From Hypsibius dujardini (taxonomy: Eukaryota; Tardigrada; Eutardigrada; Parachela; Hypsibiidae), in the NCBI GenBank assembly GCA_001579985.1, contig LRSR01001079.1, forward strand, positions 1 to 54,483: DNA of 54,483 nt, read 5' to 3'. Shown here piece after piece: positions 37,231 to 48,117 of the stretch (the stretch's first letter is position 1; each line of letters opens with the position of its first letter). The position numbers and the translations under genes are program-made. The notes below the pieces were generated by a model. The model saw only the letters and a program-made list of their open reading frames with translations. It had not been told where the DNA came from and did not search any database.

Positions 37231-37345
37231 AACCATCGGACATTTTTGTCCTGGAAGAACTGAGACAGTTGATGCATCGGAAGAACTGAGACAGTTGATG
37301 AACTACCATCGGACATTTTTGTCCTGGAAGAACTCCCGCAAAAAG
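37231..37345. repeat. Short tandem repeat, three partial units
   Basis: The units begin CATCGGACATTTTTGTCCTG, or a shortened CATCGGAAGAACTGAGACAG, at about 37234, 37275 and 37307. Each full unit contains the small hairpin GGACATTTTTGTCC. Confidence 0.7.
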
Positions 37346-39445
37346 TGTGAGTTTTTGTCCGGGAAGAAATTCAGACGGACATAAACTTTTATCAGGGGGA
37401 GGCACATGTCCTTCTGCCTACGCGTCACATGAGTTGTCAATGAATAGATCCGGTCCGGTGAGTGCCGGTGGCATCAACTGTCTCATTTTCTGCTCCAAGT
37501 GTACATCCATGATTTCGCATTACCGGCGATCGAGACATTTGATTCGTCTAGGTATCAACATTCAAAACTGGGAAACCTTCAGCCCAACAGCGATCAGCGG
37601 ACTTGACTGATTAGAGCCAAGAATAGAATTGCACCTATAGTACACAACTGACGTTCCTTCCAGGATCTAGTTGCTTCGACATCATGTTTGTTGAATAATC
37701 AATGGTTTCACCGCAGGCGACCTTCTGATCTAGCACAATCGAGTGGCAGTTGTTAATCGAGCTCAGCTTGTGGGAATATCGAACAGAATCGCATCGTGAC
37801 TCTGGAAACTCAATTGGAGCGTCGTTCATCGCATATAAACCTCATTTAGTTGAACTATATTAAATACACGATATTTCTCCATTGTGAGGCACTCAGTTCT
37901 CACTTCACTGTAACTTTCCAATGTAACGATTCAAATTAAGCGGTTCTATAGTTATCAGGCACTAAAATAAATCTGACGCGTAACCAAAATATTTTTCAAT
38001 CAAAATACCGGGTAGAAACTTACGTTTTGGACAAGCGATTTTGCTAATTTGCAAAGTATTAGTCTTTGGTAACCGACCGAGAACTACTATTTCGGAAGGC
38101 CCTCTCTTTGAGGCAGCTTTACGACACTTAACATTTTTAAAGTGCATCTCATCATACCACAATCCAGATATCAAGCAATAGGTAATACAATTGTATCTCG
38201 ATCTTCTTCCTAGGGGATTGCTTTGTGTGTGCATATATAACCTTTGCACATTGTCTTAACAAATTATTTGTTTTTGATTAGTCGTACGATTATCTGTTTC
38301 TGCTTTTCACAAACAACGTACCAATTATGTACAATTGGAACCACGTTAATATCTCAGCACTCGTGATGCTAAGCACCTGAAAGGTTTGCTGATAATCAAT
38401 ATAATGTGCGTCATGTAATAACATAACTGGAAGCGTTGGATTCAGCGCAATATTTTTGTTTGGCTGTCCAGATCAGCAGCAGCAGCAGCAGTGCCCTCGA
38501 GTTCCTTGCTGTTTACTCTTTAGTTTCTTGAATCTTCATTTGTGTAATAATGCCTTAAAGCTAAACCATTTGATCATAAGGTGCATCAGCAGTAATGGCT
38601 TTGATTATTTGTCCCAGCAGATTCCGTATATGGGGTCATGCATATAATAATTACCTTCCCCAGTGAAAGGTTCTGCTGCCCTTGAAGCCAATATCTAAAA
38701 ATAGCTGCGAAAAAATGTTTATGTGATACATGATTAAAACATAAAATGCAGAAGGATTAGGGGTTTTTATATTACGCAGCAGAATATTTTCATGCTATAT
38801 GTAAGGTACCAACACTCTTTCGGGTCTGTTTAGTTTACAGGAAGGAAGACCTTCACTTCACCTCTAGAACATGGCTTACTTTCCTGAGCAATATAATTAA
38901 TTTTATTATTGTTGACAGATAGTAGGCTACCGCACAGGTCATACAAGATATTATAGTACGACGCAGTCCTTCCGAAATGTCTTCCGTATCCCACCGTAAC
39001 CGGGTTAAAAAGAACCCGAAGGGTCCTCCCAAGTTTCACTAAAATTGTTCACCAACGCCACACTTAATTTTCCGATAGCTCGATCATTTTACCCGAGTCA
39101 CAGGTACCGCTAGACTTATCCAATCAAAGGGATAATATAGCTAGCCGCAGCAATTGTTTCATCATTTGCACTATTGATCTACCGTAGATCCATGATCGAA
39201 AAGTACACCTCATTTAACATGACCTTCACTCCACGACAGTCATCTCGTCCGGCCTGTCTGTTAGCATAGCAGTATAAATGATGCATTATCGTCATTTCTT
39301 CTACAACAGTAAAATGATTCTAGATAATGAAGACACAAAACTGGAAAAGAGTGTTTTCAGTGTTAACAAAAGGTAGTAGCATTCGACGTTGCAATATGAT
39401 AACAAAGCTTATGTACATCTGGAATGAAGATATAAACAGTCCTTT
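37346..39445. other. Intergenic, CTLR2 3' flank
   Basis: No gene is recognised. A short CAG run sits at about 38474-38490. The 95-codon (37962-38249) and 69-codon (38830-39039) minus-strand frames show no domain features. Confidence 0.35.
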
Positions 39446-40473
39446 TTACGTAAAACTATCGTTGTTTTCGTCAATAACAGCTGCCTTATCCGAGGATCGG
39501 TCGCGGGAGTATGACACAGACATCCTGGGGAACACTCCACCGTTCCGCTTTTTAACGATCCAGTATGTGGCATAAGCAATTGCAGGAAGAAGCAACAGGA
39601 CGGAAAGGACTATGCCTGCAATAGCACCGCCACCCAGGCCTCCCGAATTTGGAGACCCTGCGGATTCAGACCCAACACCGCCAGCAACAGTAGTGCCGAT
39701 GATGGGTCCTTCGGATGCGGACGTAGGACGCCCTGGTAGGACGGTGGGGGCAGGACCTCCGGTGGGGCCGGTTGAGGGAATTTTAAGTTTCTCACAGATG
39801 TAACCGCGAGTGGCTCCGTGAACACACTGAACGTTGTTCCACTTTCCGTTGGTTTTGATTTCGACGCAGGACTCACGAGTGTAACCGCCAGTCAGGACAT
39901 TTGGCTCCCCTATTAAGTGGAAGTTAATTTTTAGAAGCCCAATTCAAGGAAAAATGATAGTGTGCTGAAAATATACAAGCTCTTAAAAAATGTCAATCAT
40001 GTATCGGGCATTCGTATTGGAAACCGAAAATAAGAAAGTAATACAAATTCAATATCATCGTAGACCAATAAACCGTCTTGAACTGAAAATAAAATCAAAA
40101 AAAGTGTATGACTCTCACTTACCCTCTTCCCAGTTTTGGTAACTGCCTTGATAGGAGACAGTGTCGTCCAGCCATTTCCATGTTCCACGGTTGGTCAAAG
40201 GGTCGACCTCTTCATACAAACCGAGCCATAGCGCACTTGTGGACCTCTCCAAGTACTGTTCGATTATTTTCTGGTCTTCTGCTGTACGGATGGTGAGTAC
40301 ATTGCCTCCTGCCCTGGCGCAAATGTCCTTTGCTTCTGACCAGGTCACCTTCGCGCATTCAGCTGACGCTGTGGCGGCAGTATGAACGATTCGGTAGCAG
40401 AAGTCAATACCCTTATCCGGAAATCCGACTGGGCAGACACCAGAATTCGTTGGCGCCGACTTCTCACATGGCA
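39446..40473 (-). CDS. CTLR2 CTLD D2, stalk, transmembrane helix and tail (two exons)
   Basis: Exons 40473-40123 and 39909-39446. CEKSAPTNSGVCPVGFP, ALWLGLYEEVDPL and NWEEG; the second exon opens GEPN and has KWNNVQC. A stalk rich in Pro, Gly, Ser and Thr, longer than in the paralogs, precedes the helix. The tail contains SSDKAAVIDENNDSFT. Confidence 0.92.
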
Positions 40474-40539
40474 CTGGAAGAAAATTGGATAATGCCTTAT
40501 TAATTGTAGTAATCATGTACGGTATTGCATGTCTGTCTA

Positions 40540-40599
<60 letters not shown>

Positions 40600-43500
40600 C
40601 ATTTACATGTTCGTTGCATGTCTAGTTGCTTAAATGCATGGCCGTGTACCTACCGTCTCGCTTTTCGCAGGCGGCAAACTGAACTGAGTCGGTGCATTTA
40701 TGTGTGCTCCACTTGCCGTCCCGGTTCAAAGCGATGCAGTTATCCTCCTGATTGTTTGTGTAGAAGTTGACAATGTTATTAACTTTGGGGAAGCAATCGT
40801 TGAACCATGACATAATGCCGCCAGTTTCGACACCTCCCAGCCAAGCTTGGGCAGGAACACCACCACCAATGCTGTTCTCGTTCGCTGCATTGTTAAGCAA
40901 CACACGCAAGAAGGCGTTCTCATAGGGACTGAGGATGGTGGCAAATTGCGCGCCATTGTGGTCACTGCAAGCCGTGTTTGAATTCGACCCAACGGGCACT
41001 ACGCCGAAACAAACTCCGTTCAAGTGGTGGAACCCGGCCAAACATTTATTTGACGGCACAGGGGCTGGAGCTGTTTCATCTGCACAATAATTTGCAAATT
41101 CACGTCACCATTTCATTGTATAATGCACATTTGATTAATTATATCTAAAAGGCAGTATTAAGAAGTAGTATAAACTACATTATTTTTAATGAGTGGATCA
41201 AGTTTACCTTTATTTTCATGAATATAAATACAAGAGAAATAACATTACCTGATGGTAGTAAAATATCTTTAAATATCTTCTGCAATCTTCCCAGACATTA
41301 AACATATCTTGAAAATGTTTATTCAATATTTTAATATAATCCAGTTGTGTGCGCCGAAGTGAAAAAGGAAGTATGTGAAAAAGAGACAGACGCATTGGGT
41401 CGCAATACCTTTTAGCATCTTGCAAATGTAGCCCGCGGTATTTCCACAAATTTCGTCATTCCATCGTCCGGCCTTGGCTGGATCTCCGTACATCAGCACG
41501 CACTCTTGCTGAAACATAGCATCAAAAATTTAGAGACTTAATAAGAACAAAAACACAACATAGGGAGGAGATAATAATCAAAGAAAACCCACCGTGGACA
41601 TATAGATAGGCTCGCGGTAATTCCAGTTGGCGTAGCCGAAGTAGCTCTGGTCCGTCCAGTAGAGGGTGCTCCGATCGATCTCCTCGTGGAGACCGGTCCA
41701 ACGATTCAACCGATCAGCACCCATATGAGCCATTAGGAAGTCCTGCTCGAGTTCATTGTGGATGGAAACGAGATCCGAGCTTTTAGAGAGGTCTGTCGGA
41801 TGAGCGTACAACTCTTGGCACGATCGATGAGCGTCGTTCCAGTTCTTCAAATCGTTCGCGGGTGAAAACCAGTAGCAGGATGATCCTTGAGAGAAATAAT
41901 TTAATATCAATAATTTAATATAACTCTAAGGGAATTATGCCACTGTAATTGTTCTCATTTGCATAGGCATAACCACTTAAAAAACATTTTCAAAAATATT
42001 CAAGTCAAAGCAAAAAACTTATGGTTATGGAAAGCACCCCTATGTCTCTATTTCTAGCAAGGTAATGGTTGTGGTATTAATCACATGCACCTTCCTCCGA
42101 ATTCTGGGATTTGGTATTTTTAACGTTTTCTGTCAAGTCTTTTTGAGCTGCCTCACCGTAACGGATGCAGTTCGTGCATGCTGTTGGGCAGCCCCAATGA
42201 TCTTGAATGACCGGCGGTATGACCGGCACTACCGGAGTCTTGGGCTTCCGACAGACGAACCGATAACCGTTGGCCCATTGACACCGATAATCATGCCACT
42301 TTCCATTGAGGTTGTTCATCACGACGCACGCCTCCGCGCCTTCACTGTTGGGCTCGTTGTTGTCCCACGCTCGGAAGACATTAGCCACGTTCCCGTCGAC
42401 CCAAGTGTGAGTCATGGTTTGGATGTGTTGCAGCCGGAGACCGATCCAGAAGTTCGTACCAGCAGGATAGTCTAGAGCTAAAATTTGCTTGACAAATTCG
42501 TGGTTGTCCTGCTCGATGGTGGCCAAATGGGAGTCCATCGAGTTGCAGGTCCGTTCAGCATTAGGCCACGATGCCAAAGTGCGAGATACGAAGAAGCAGT
42601 TGTCGGTTTTGGAGTCGTAAAACCAGTCTCCAGTGTCGCTAAATCCGCAGGTCGCTATGAGAATATTTTATCATCTTTATTCTATGAAGGGGTTCTTCAT
42701 AAATTCAGTTGATATGATTGATGAAAGCTACGCGGCCTGTACCGTTGTTGAGGGGACTTTTGACTTTTTCACAGATGTATCCCTGTTTCCGACCGTTCGA
42801 GCAGTGTCGATTGTTCCACTTCCCGTCGTCCTCGGGTTTCTCCAACCCATGAAGCATTTCCGCGCACAGTTCACGGTACTGCGAGTTGGGATCCATGTAG
42901 TTTGGCTCACCTGCAAACAAAATAATGCCTCAATTAGAGGCATTGCATCTAGCATCAATCAACAAAATGTCTCAAACAAAGTTTTGATGAAGGAGATTGA
43001 AGAAGAGATCAACCGGCGCTGTCAAGGGAATTTGATCAGTGAATTTCGGAAATTCGCTTATCGCATTTGGCTGAGCGGTAAGGCTGCTGGGCTGTTCACA
43101 ATCGAAAATGCGAATGGACCAATCACAGGCTTCGATTTTAACACGCACGGTACAACATTTCCCTTGCTCGCTAATATCTTTTTATGATAGCCTTTTTTTA
43201 GACATTTTTAGACATTTTATTGACGGGCGCACGGTCTCTAACGGCAATTCATTCGGTCATCTTGAAAAGGGTCTGACTGACCTGCTTGCCAGTTGACAAA
43301 CGTCTGCTGGAATTCGTACAACGGATCCAGCCATTTCCATCGGCCGCTAGGCGGCGTTGGTGGAGTCACCAAATTATCTTGGTAATACAGCCCGATCCAC
43401 AAATGCCAATCAGATTCCGTCAGTAGTTTCTCCACACATCGCTGGTCTTTCTCATTGCGAATTGTCACCAAGCTAGAGCCCATGTTGGCGCAGGCAGTTT

Positions 43501-46500
43501 TCGCTTCTTCCCATGTGGCTTGGGCGTCGATCTGGCTTTGAGAAGAGGTTACGTGTCCACCTAATCGATAGCAGAAGTCGCCACAATCCTTGGGGAATCC
43601 CATGGGACAGACACCTTGGACGTCTGACGGCTCGGTCTTGTCACATTCCCCCTCACCTGCCAACTCCAAGATTTAGACATCACTCACAACAAGGATTACT
43701 ATAGTGTACGGAATTGGACAGACTTAAAGGCAAAAAATTTAGGCGGACAAGCAACCTGCAGGAGACACAGACAGACAAACAGGCAGACAAACAGGCAGAC
43801 AAACAGACAAACATACAGACAGGCGGTAAGACCGTCAAACCTAAAGACAAACAGATAGACAAGCAGACAGATATACAGAACCATAATTGAGTAAAGAGGC
43901 ATGGGCGGAAAAGCGAATATTACGTTCAGTTTACCTTCTCGTCTCTCGCAGACAACGTAAGGAACATTGAGCTGCTCTAACTCGCAGTTGACTGTGCGCC
44001 ACACGCCATTGTAGTGCATAATAATGCAATTATCTACCGGGTACGGAGCGTCATAAAAATGTGCAATGTTATTGAATGTGGCGTAACAACCGCTGTCCCA
44101 TTTCACGCTGCCCCTTAGTTCTTTCCCTCCGAGCCATGCAGTGGCGTTAGTCGGGGCGAATTTGTTTGATTCGTGCGCCAATACACGAATGAAAGCGTTT
44201 TCGGAGCGGCTTAGGATTGACGCTGGTCGAATGTTCGGGCCAACATGGGCGCATGTTGCAAATGCGCTCACTGGGACTATCCCGAAGCAAACACCGTTTT
44301 TGTATTGACGGAAATTTTCAGGACACGGATTTCCCGGTGATTCTGGAGCTGGTTTAGATGCGTCTGCGGATGATAAAAAATTCTAAAAATATTCTGTCTG
44401 TTTTCTCCCTGCCTGCTTGCCTGCCTGAATGTCTGTCTGTCTGTCTATCTGTCTACCTGTGTGTCTGTCTGTCTGGTTATGTGTCCATATGCTTGTCGTT
44501 TTGTTTATCGTCATCTTTGTTTGTGTGTCTCCAGCTTTCGTTCTGAGCTGGTGAAGTACCTTTCTGCATTTTACAGATGTACCCAAAAGAAGATCCACAA
44601 TCTGTATCGTCCCACATCCCAGTGCGTGCTGGTTCAGCGTACATCGAAACACACTGCGCCTAAACGATGACAGTCGTGTACAAAACTAATTTATGGAAGT
44701 AATTGGTAGAGCCATCCTTCCAACGAAAAAGCTTACCCCACTCGGTCGTGGTTCTCCAAAGTGCCAGTTCAAGTAATTAACGAAGGATCCATCAGCCCAA
44801 TAGGCTGTTGTTCCATCGCTTTCCTCGCGCATTCCCGTCCACCGTGGCACACGATCGCCCATATGTGAGACCAAGAAATCGTTTTCCAAATCACTATGAA
44901 TGGATACGAGGCTGGAGCTCTTAGAGGGGTCATTGGGATGATGGTACAGATCTTGACACGTTTTCAAGGCGTCATTCCAGTTTTTGACCTCTCCCAGACC
45001 GGAGAACCAGTAGCAGAAGGATCCTGTAATTTAGACAATTCTCTTCAAAGAATTGGATTTTGACCGAGTCAGTCGACTAACTCTACTGCAGGGAGACTCA
45101 CCGAATCGCAGGAGACCTGGACGGTCGTCAATAGGGCAACCCCAGTGGTCTTGAACCTCGAGTGGCGCGCTCGTCGTTATCGGAGGAATTTCCCCGGCTT
45201 TCGTCTTCCGACAGACGAATCGCATGCCAGGACTCGCGAGGCTGAACAACAACAGAAATAAACAATTTATTTTTTAAGAAAACACAACTACGACATTGCA
45301 TATATTTTTGGCTGGAAATAGCCTGGAACAAAGTATAAGTTTATTTGGACAGCTATAATTTTGTGATCCGTTATAATATTACAAAAATGGCAGCAGGACT
45401 CTCGAGTTTACTTTAAGCAGCAATTCGCTTGCTTCTTAAGGCTAATTTAGCAAGAGCAAACTTCTGAAGATATGCCTATCGGAATCTAAGCTCCCAATTC
45501 GACGTAGATCGATCCGGTTCGGACAATTCATTTTCTAATTTCTAGAAGGGATATATAATTTAAGGCAGCTGAGGGGAATCCCAGGGGGACCCCCTGGAAT
45601 TTCAAAATATTTTCAAAAACGTCAATTTTCCATCACAGTTTGACCATTCTTAAAAGTCTTTAGTCTTCCATTTGCAGTTATTAATAGGAGCATATATTGA
45701 ACCCAAAAACCCCTCAAATTTGATTGGGAACCCAAATGTTTTAAAAATCCCAAGGGGGCCGTTAAAAATAAGACCCCCCGCGCCCCCACAAGTTTGACGA
45801 TGATGAGATACTATAACCCGGCTTTTGAGTTCAATTTTGAAAAAATGTATTTTGCCCGACTGCCCACCCCCTGGCAATAAATACCACAAGGAGCCCTGGT
45901 TCCGATAATAAAGAACCCCAGACAAACGCCTGCTGTTAATGTAATTAATAAAAACTGCTGGAGTAGAAATTGCAGAGGCTGTCTATAATGTAATCAGTTG
46001 CTTGACACCAGCCGATGGGTCGCAACGCGATAATTAATTGTTTGAAATTAGAACGTCGACTACGTCGGACACAATCGAACTGACGCACTCACCAGCGATA
46101 ATCAGAGAACTTTCCCGTATCACTATTTATCACTACGCATCCCTCGAGGCCCTGCGGACTGGGCTCGTTGTCGCCCCACGGCCGGTACAAATTAGTCAAG
46201 TTTCCGTCGACCCAAGTGTGCGTCATGGTGGGCAGATGGGACAGCCGAAGCCCGATCCAAGCGGGTGTCCATCCTGGTTTGCCGCCTTGCACGACCAGTC
46301 GGACAAATTCGTGATTACGTTGCTCAATGGTGGCCAAATGGGAATCCATCAGGACACATTGCCGCTCGGCTTCCGGCCAGGTTGCGATGATGGAAGAGTA
46401 GAAGAAGCAGTTTTGAGTGACATCGTCGTAGTACCAGTCTCCGTTACTGTTTCCGGATCCACAAGCTTCTGCAAACATATCCATAAACATTAGCCAGACA

Positions 46501-47527
46501 AAAAAGAAATATTCTCCCTCTTTAGAATTGTTTCCGGGGTTAGTTATCGCTCGATTGAGATCAGGGGCTTGTTAAGGGTTCTCTCGGAACTAGTACCCCT
46601 CATGGTAGGGCTGGGGGTAGGCAAACGGACAAAATGTATTTTTTGTTTCAATATTGGCCCCAAAGATCGGCCTTTTGTTCCTGAACATTTTGAAGCTTGT
46701 GGGGGTGTGACTTCCAATGGATCCCCCCCCCTGGAATTCAGAAACATTTTGGAAACCCTCCATTTTCCCATCAAATTTGAATCATTTCCTGAATGTTTTT
46801 AACCTCCCATTTGCAGTTATTAATCGAGTGCGTATATGGAAGCCCAACAGATCACACATTTTGATAGAAAAACGGGAATTTTGAAAATGTTTCGAAATCC
46901 CAGGGAGCCCTCGGATATCAGACCCCATACCCCCCCCCACCAGATTCAAAATAATCAGAAATAAAAAGCTTAATTTTGTGTTCAGTTTTGAAAAAGTGCA
47001 TTTGCCTCTGTGCCATCTCCCCCTGGTCCTCATCATGAGAGGTTTTGGTTTCGAGTTGTAAGTTGTAAAGACCCTAAACGAGTCCCTGATTGGTTGAGAA
47101 ATTTATTTCTTTATTTGCCGGATTAGATATTGAATACTCCAGCCAAATTTATCTCATTGTATTATCTAACAACTTTGTAGATTTTACGTGGAACAGAATA
47201 ATATATTACATCTCGCTCTGGGCATTGCCTAGTAGACTTCGATAATTTCAACGAAAAGAAAAAAAATGTCGAAGAGCAATTAGTAAAAGCTTTAGTAAAA
47301 AAAAGCTTCAGGGAAAGCAATCAATCTTACCGCTGACAGCTGGAACAGCTTTAAGATCGTTTGCAAATATTCCGTCAGGAAGGATATGATCTTCTTCTCC
47401 CCGACTGACTAATGCAAGACCTAATTCGAAAAAGGAAAAATATTTGATGGATAGGCACTTTATGCAATTGGTCAATTATCTTACTTGTTAGGAGTAGCAG
47501 GTTACGTGTAAAATATATGCGCAACAT
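39446..47527 (-). CDS. CTLR2: eight-CTLD type I membrane receptor
   Basis: A predicted surface lectin receptor, paralogous to CTLR1 and closest to CTLR3. Fifteen exons in consistent phase give 1379 residues: 47527-47485, 47420-47331, 46468-46093, 45241-45102, 45023-44737, 44659-44560, 44363-43935, 43656-43282, 42910-42743, 42654-42157, 41885-41593, 41508-41409, 41079-40654, 40473-40123 and 39909-39446. Signal peptide MLRIYFTRNLLLLTSLALVS is followed by a short acidic segment, then A1-B1-C1-D1-A2-B2-C2-D2, a Pro/Gly/Ser-rich stalk (about 39 residues), a helix (AIAGIVLSVLLLLPAIAYAT), KKR and a tail ending ENNDSFT. Exons A1a (376), B1a (287), both B second exons (100) and D2a (351) match CTLR1 to the base. 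A polypyrimidine-CAG acceptor 21 bases before the ATG implies an upstream non-coding exon or a spliced leader. Confidence 0.93.
40529..40598. repeat. TCTG microsatellite, CTLR2 C2-D2 intron
   Basis: About 17 near-perfect TCTG units on the plus strand in the intron between the C2 and D2 exons. Confidence 0.9.
40654..41079 (-). CDS. CTLR2 CTLD C2 (single exon)
   Basis: A 426-nt exon. NGVCFGVVPVGS, PYENAFLRVLLNNAANENS, AWLGGVE, FPKVNNIVNFYTNNQEDNC and RDGKWSTHKC. No EPN/QPD or WND motif. Confidence 0.92.
41409..41885 (-). CDS. CTLR2 CTLD B2 (two exons)
   Basis: Exons 41885-41593 (293 nt) and 41508-41409 (100 nt). GSSCYWFSPANDLKNW, RWTGLHEE and NWNYREPIYMST, then QECVLMYGD and RWNDEIC (WND). 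The first exon is nearly identical to CTLR3 B2 at the DNA level. Confidence 0.92.
42157..42654 (-). CDS. CTLR2 CTLD A2 (single exon)
   Basis: A 498-nt exon, the same length as CTLR3 A2. ATCGFSDTGDWFYDSKTDNC, AERTCNSMDSHLATIEQDN, NNEPNSEGAEACVVMNN (EPN) and KWHDYRC. The linker is DHWGCPTACTNCIRYG. Confidence 0.92.
42743..43656 (-). CDS. CTLR2 CTLD D1 (two exons, EPN)
   Basis: Exons 43656-43282 and 42910-42743. ECDKTEPSDVQGVCP, CGDFCYRL, MGSSLVTIRNEKDQRC and LWIGLYYQD. A GT donor follows NWQAG. The second exon opens GEPN (mannose-type), where CTLR1 and CTLR3 have GQPD, and contains KWNNRHC. The intron carries an F3 repeat. Confidence 0.92.
42978..43255 (+). repeat. Dispersed repeat F3, copy 2 (CTLR2 D1 intron)
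   Basis: Second copy of the segment at 34956-35225, lying antisense within the intron that splits CTLR2 D1. An open plus-strand frame crosses it (EIEEEINRRCQGNLISEF...), longer than in copy 1. Confidence 0.65.
43755..43865. repeat. CAGA microsatellite, CTLR2 C1-D1 intron
   Basis: Interrupted CAGA/CAAA run on the plus strand, the reverse orientation to the TCTG runs in other introns. CTLR3 has the same orientation at this position (53945-54056). Confidence 0.85.
43935..44363 (-). CDS. CTLR2 CTLD C1 (single exon)
   Basis: NGVCFGIVPVS, IRPASILSRSENAFIRVL, TAWLGGKELRGSVKWDSGC and IMHYNGVWRTVNC. No EPN/QPD or WND motif. Confidence 0.9.
44405..44480. repeat. TCTG microsatellite, CTLR2 B1-C1 intron
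   Basis: Interrupted TCTG run on the plus strand in the B1-C1 intron. Confidence 0.85.
44560..45023 (-). CDS. CTLR2 CTLD B1 (two exons)
   Basis: Exons 45023-44737 (287 nt) and 44659-44560 (100 nt). GSFCYWFSGLGEVKNW, RWTGMREE and NWHFGEPRPSG, then QCVSMYAEP, MWDDTDC (WDD) and GYICKMQK. Confidence 0.9.
45102..46468 (-). CDS. CTLR2 CTLD A1 (two exons)
   Basis: Exons 46468-46093 and 45241-45102, split inside the codon of a Cys as in CTLR1. ACGSGNSNGDWYYDD, WPEAERQC and WIGLRLS. The sugar site is DNEPSPQG (EPS) with FSDYRC. The intron between them is 851 bp and holds an F1 repeat. The linker has DHWGCP. Confidence 0.9.
45560..45930 (-). repeat. Dispersed repeat F1 in CTLR2 A1 intron
   Basis: Contains CATTTGCAGTTATTAATAGG, CAATCAAATTTGAG-type words and an end that reads on the minus strand as GGAACCAGGGCTCCT...GGGCAAAATACATTTTTTC. 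It aligns with 46560-47060 and 48760-49075. Confidence 0.65.
46560..47060. mobile_element. F1 foldback element in CTLR2 intron 2
   Basis: The left end (GGAACTAGTACCCCTCATGG..., GACAAAATGTATTTTTTG) and the right end read in reverse (GGAACCAAAACCTCTCATGA..., GGCAAATGCACTTTTTC) are inverted copies around a CATTTGCAGTTATTAATCG core. About 500 bp, non-coding, with C and G homopolymer runs. Confidence 0.65.
47331..47527 (-). CDS. CTLR2 signal-peptide exons
   Basis: Exons 47527-47485 (43 nt) and 47420-47331 (90 nt) encode MLRIYFTRNLLLLTSLALVS and then RGEEDHILPDGIFANDLKAV, a short acidic segment before CTLD A1. CTLR1 has no counterpart of the second exon. Confidence 0.85.
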
Positions 47528-48117
47528 TTTAGCAGGTAGAAGAGTTGTCTGCAAAAACAAAAAGCAAAAGTGTGTCTGATCAGGAATTTCGAAATTGTGA
47601 AAAGGCTCGCAAAGCTATGCCGAGGGTAATTAACACACCTCCGTTACTTCGACAAATTACGAATTACAATCTATATGTGCCGGTTCTGCCCCCACATTCG
47701 TGTGTAAGTTTGTTCGGTGCATTTGATAAGATCGGGCAATGAGGCCTGGGAAGAATGCATAATAATTAATCTGTCACGACATAGGTCGATCGTGTGTCCC
47801 CAACACACTTGCGCTAGCTCGTTTGTCTTAATAGTGAATTTTTCATAAACATTCTTGACCCCTTTCGTATCTGTGTGATTACAAACGCCTGAGCTATATA
47901 ACGGCGATATGATTGGATTATTCTGAGTCGGCTGATGTGCCGTAAACCGCAAGGCACGTGAGATTATTGTTCTGCCAAAATCATCAAGGCATTTGCCGGT
48001 AAACAGCAGGATTGCTATATACTGGCGCTATTTTCTTTGTAACGTTTTCTTGCAGTTCAAGTGATAGAGTGTTCAAAGGTTTGCATGTTTAATATTATTT
48101 GTTTGGACTATAAATTC
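47528..48117. promoter_or_regulatory. CTLR2 5' flank with a TATATA-like box
   Basis: On the minus strand a GTTATATAGCTC sequence lies at about 47892-47903, some 370 bp before the ATG. A cis 5'-UTR intron ending at the CAG just upstream of the ATG could place a first exon near 47870. This is a candidate only, with no direct support. Confidence 0.25.

Noticed and set aside
38456-38647. Plus-strand frame with a poly-Gln stretch
   Set aside because: The Gln run is a short CAG microsatellite, and the frame has no other support.
42633-43187. 184-codon plus-strand frame across the CTLR2 D1 exon
   Set aside because: Its first half is the antisense of the D1 second exon and its second half is repeat F3; not a gene.
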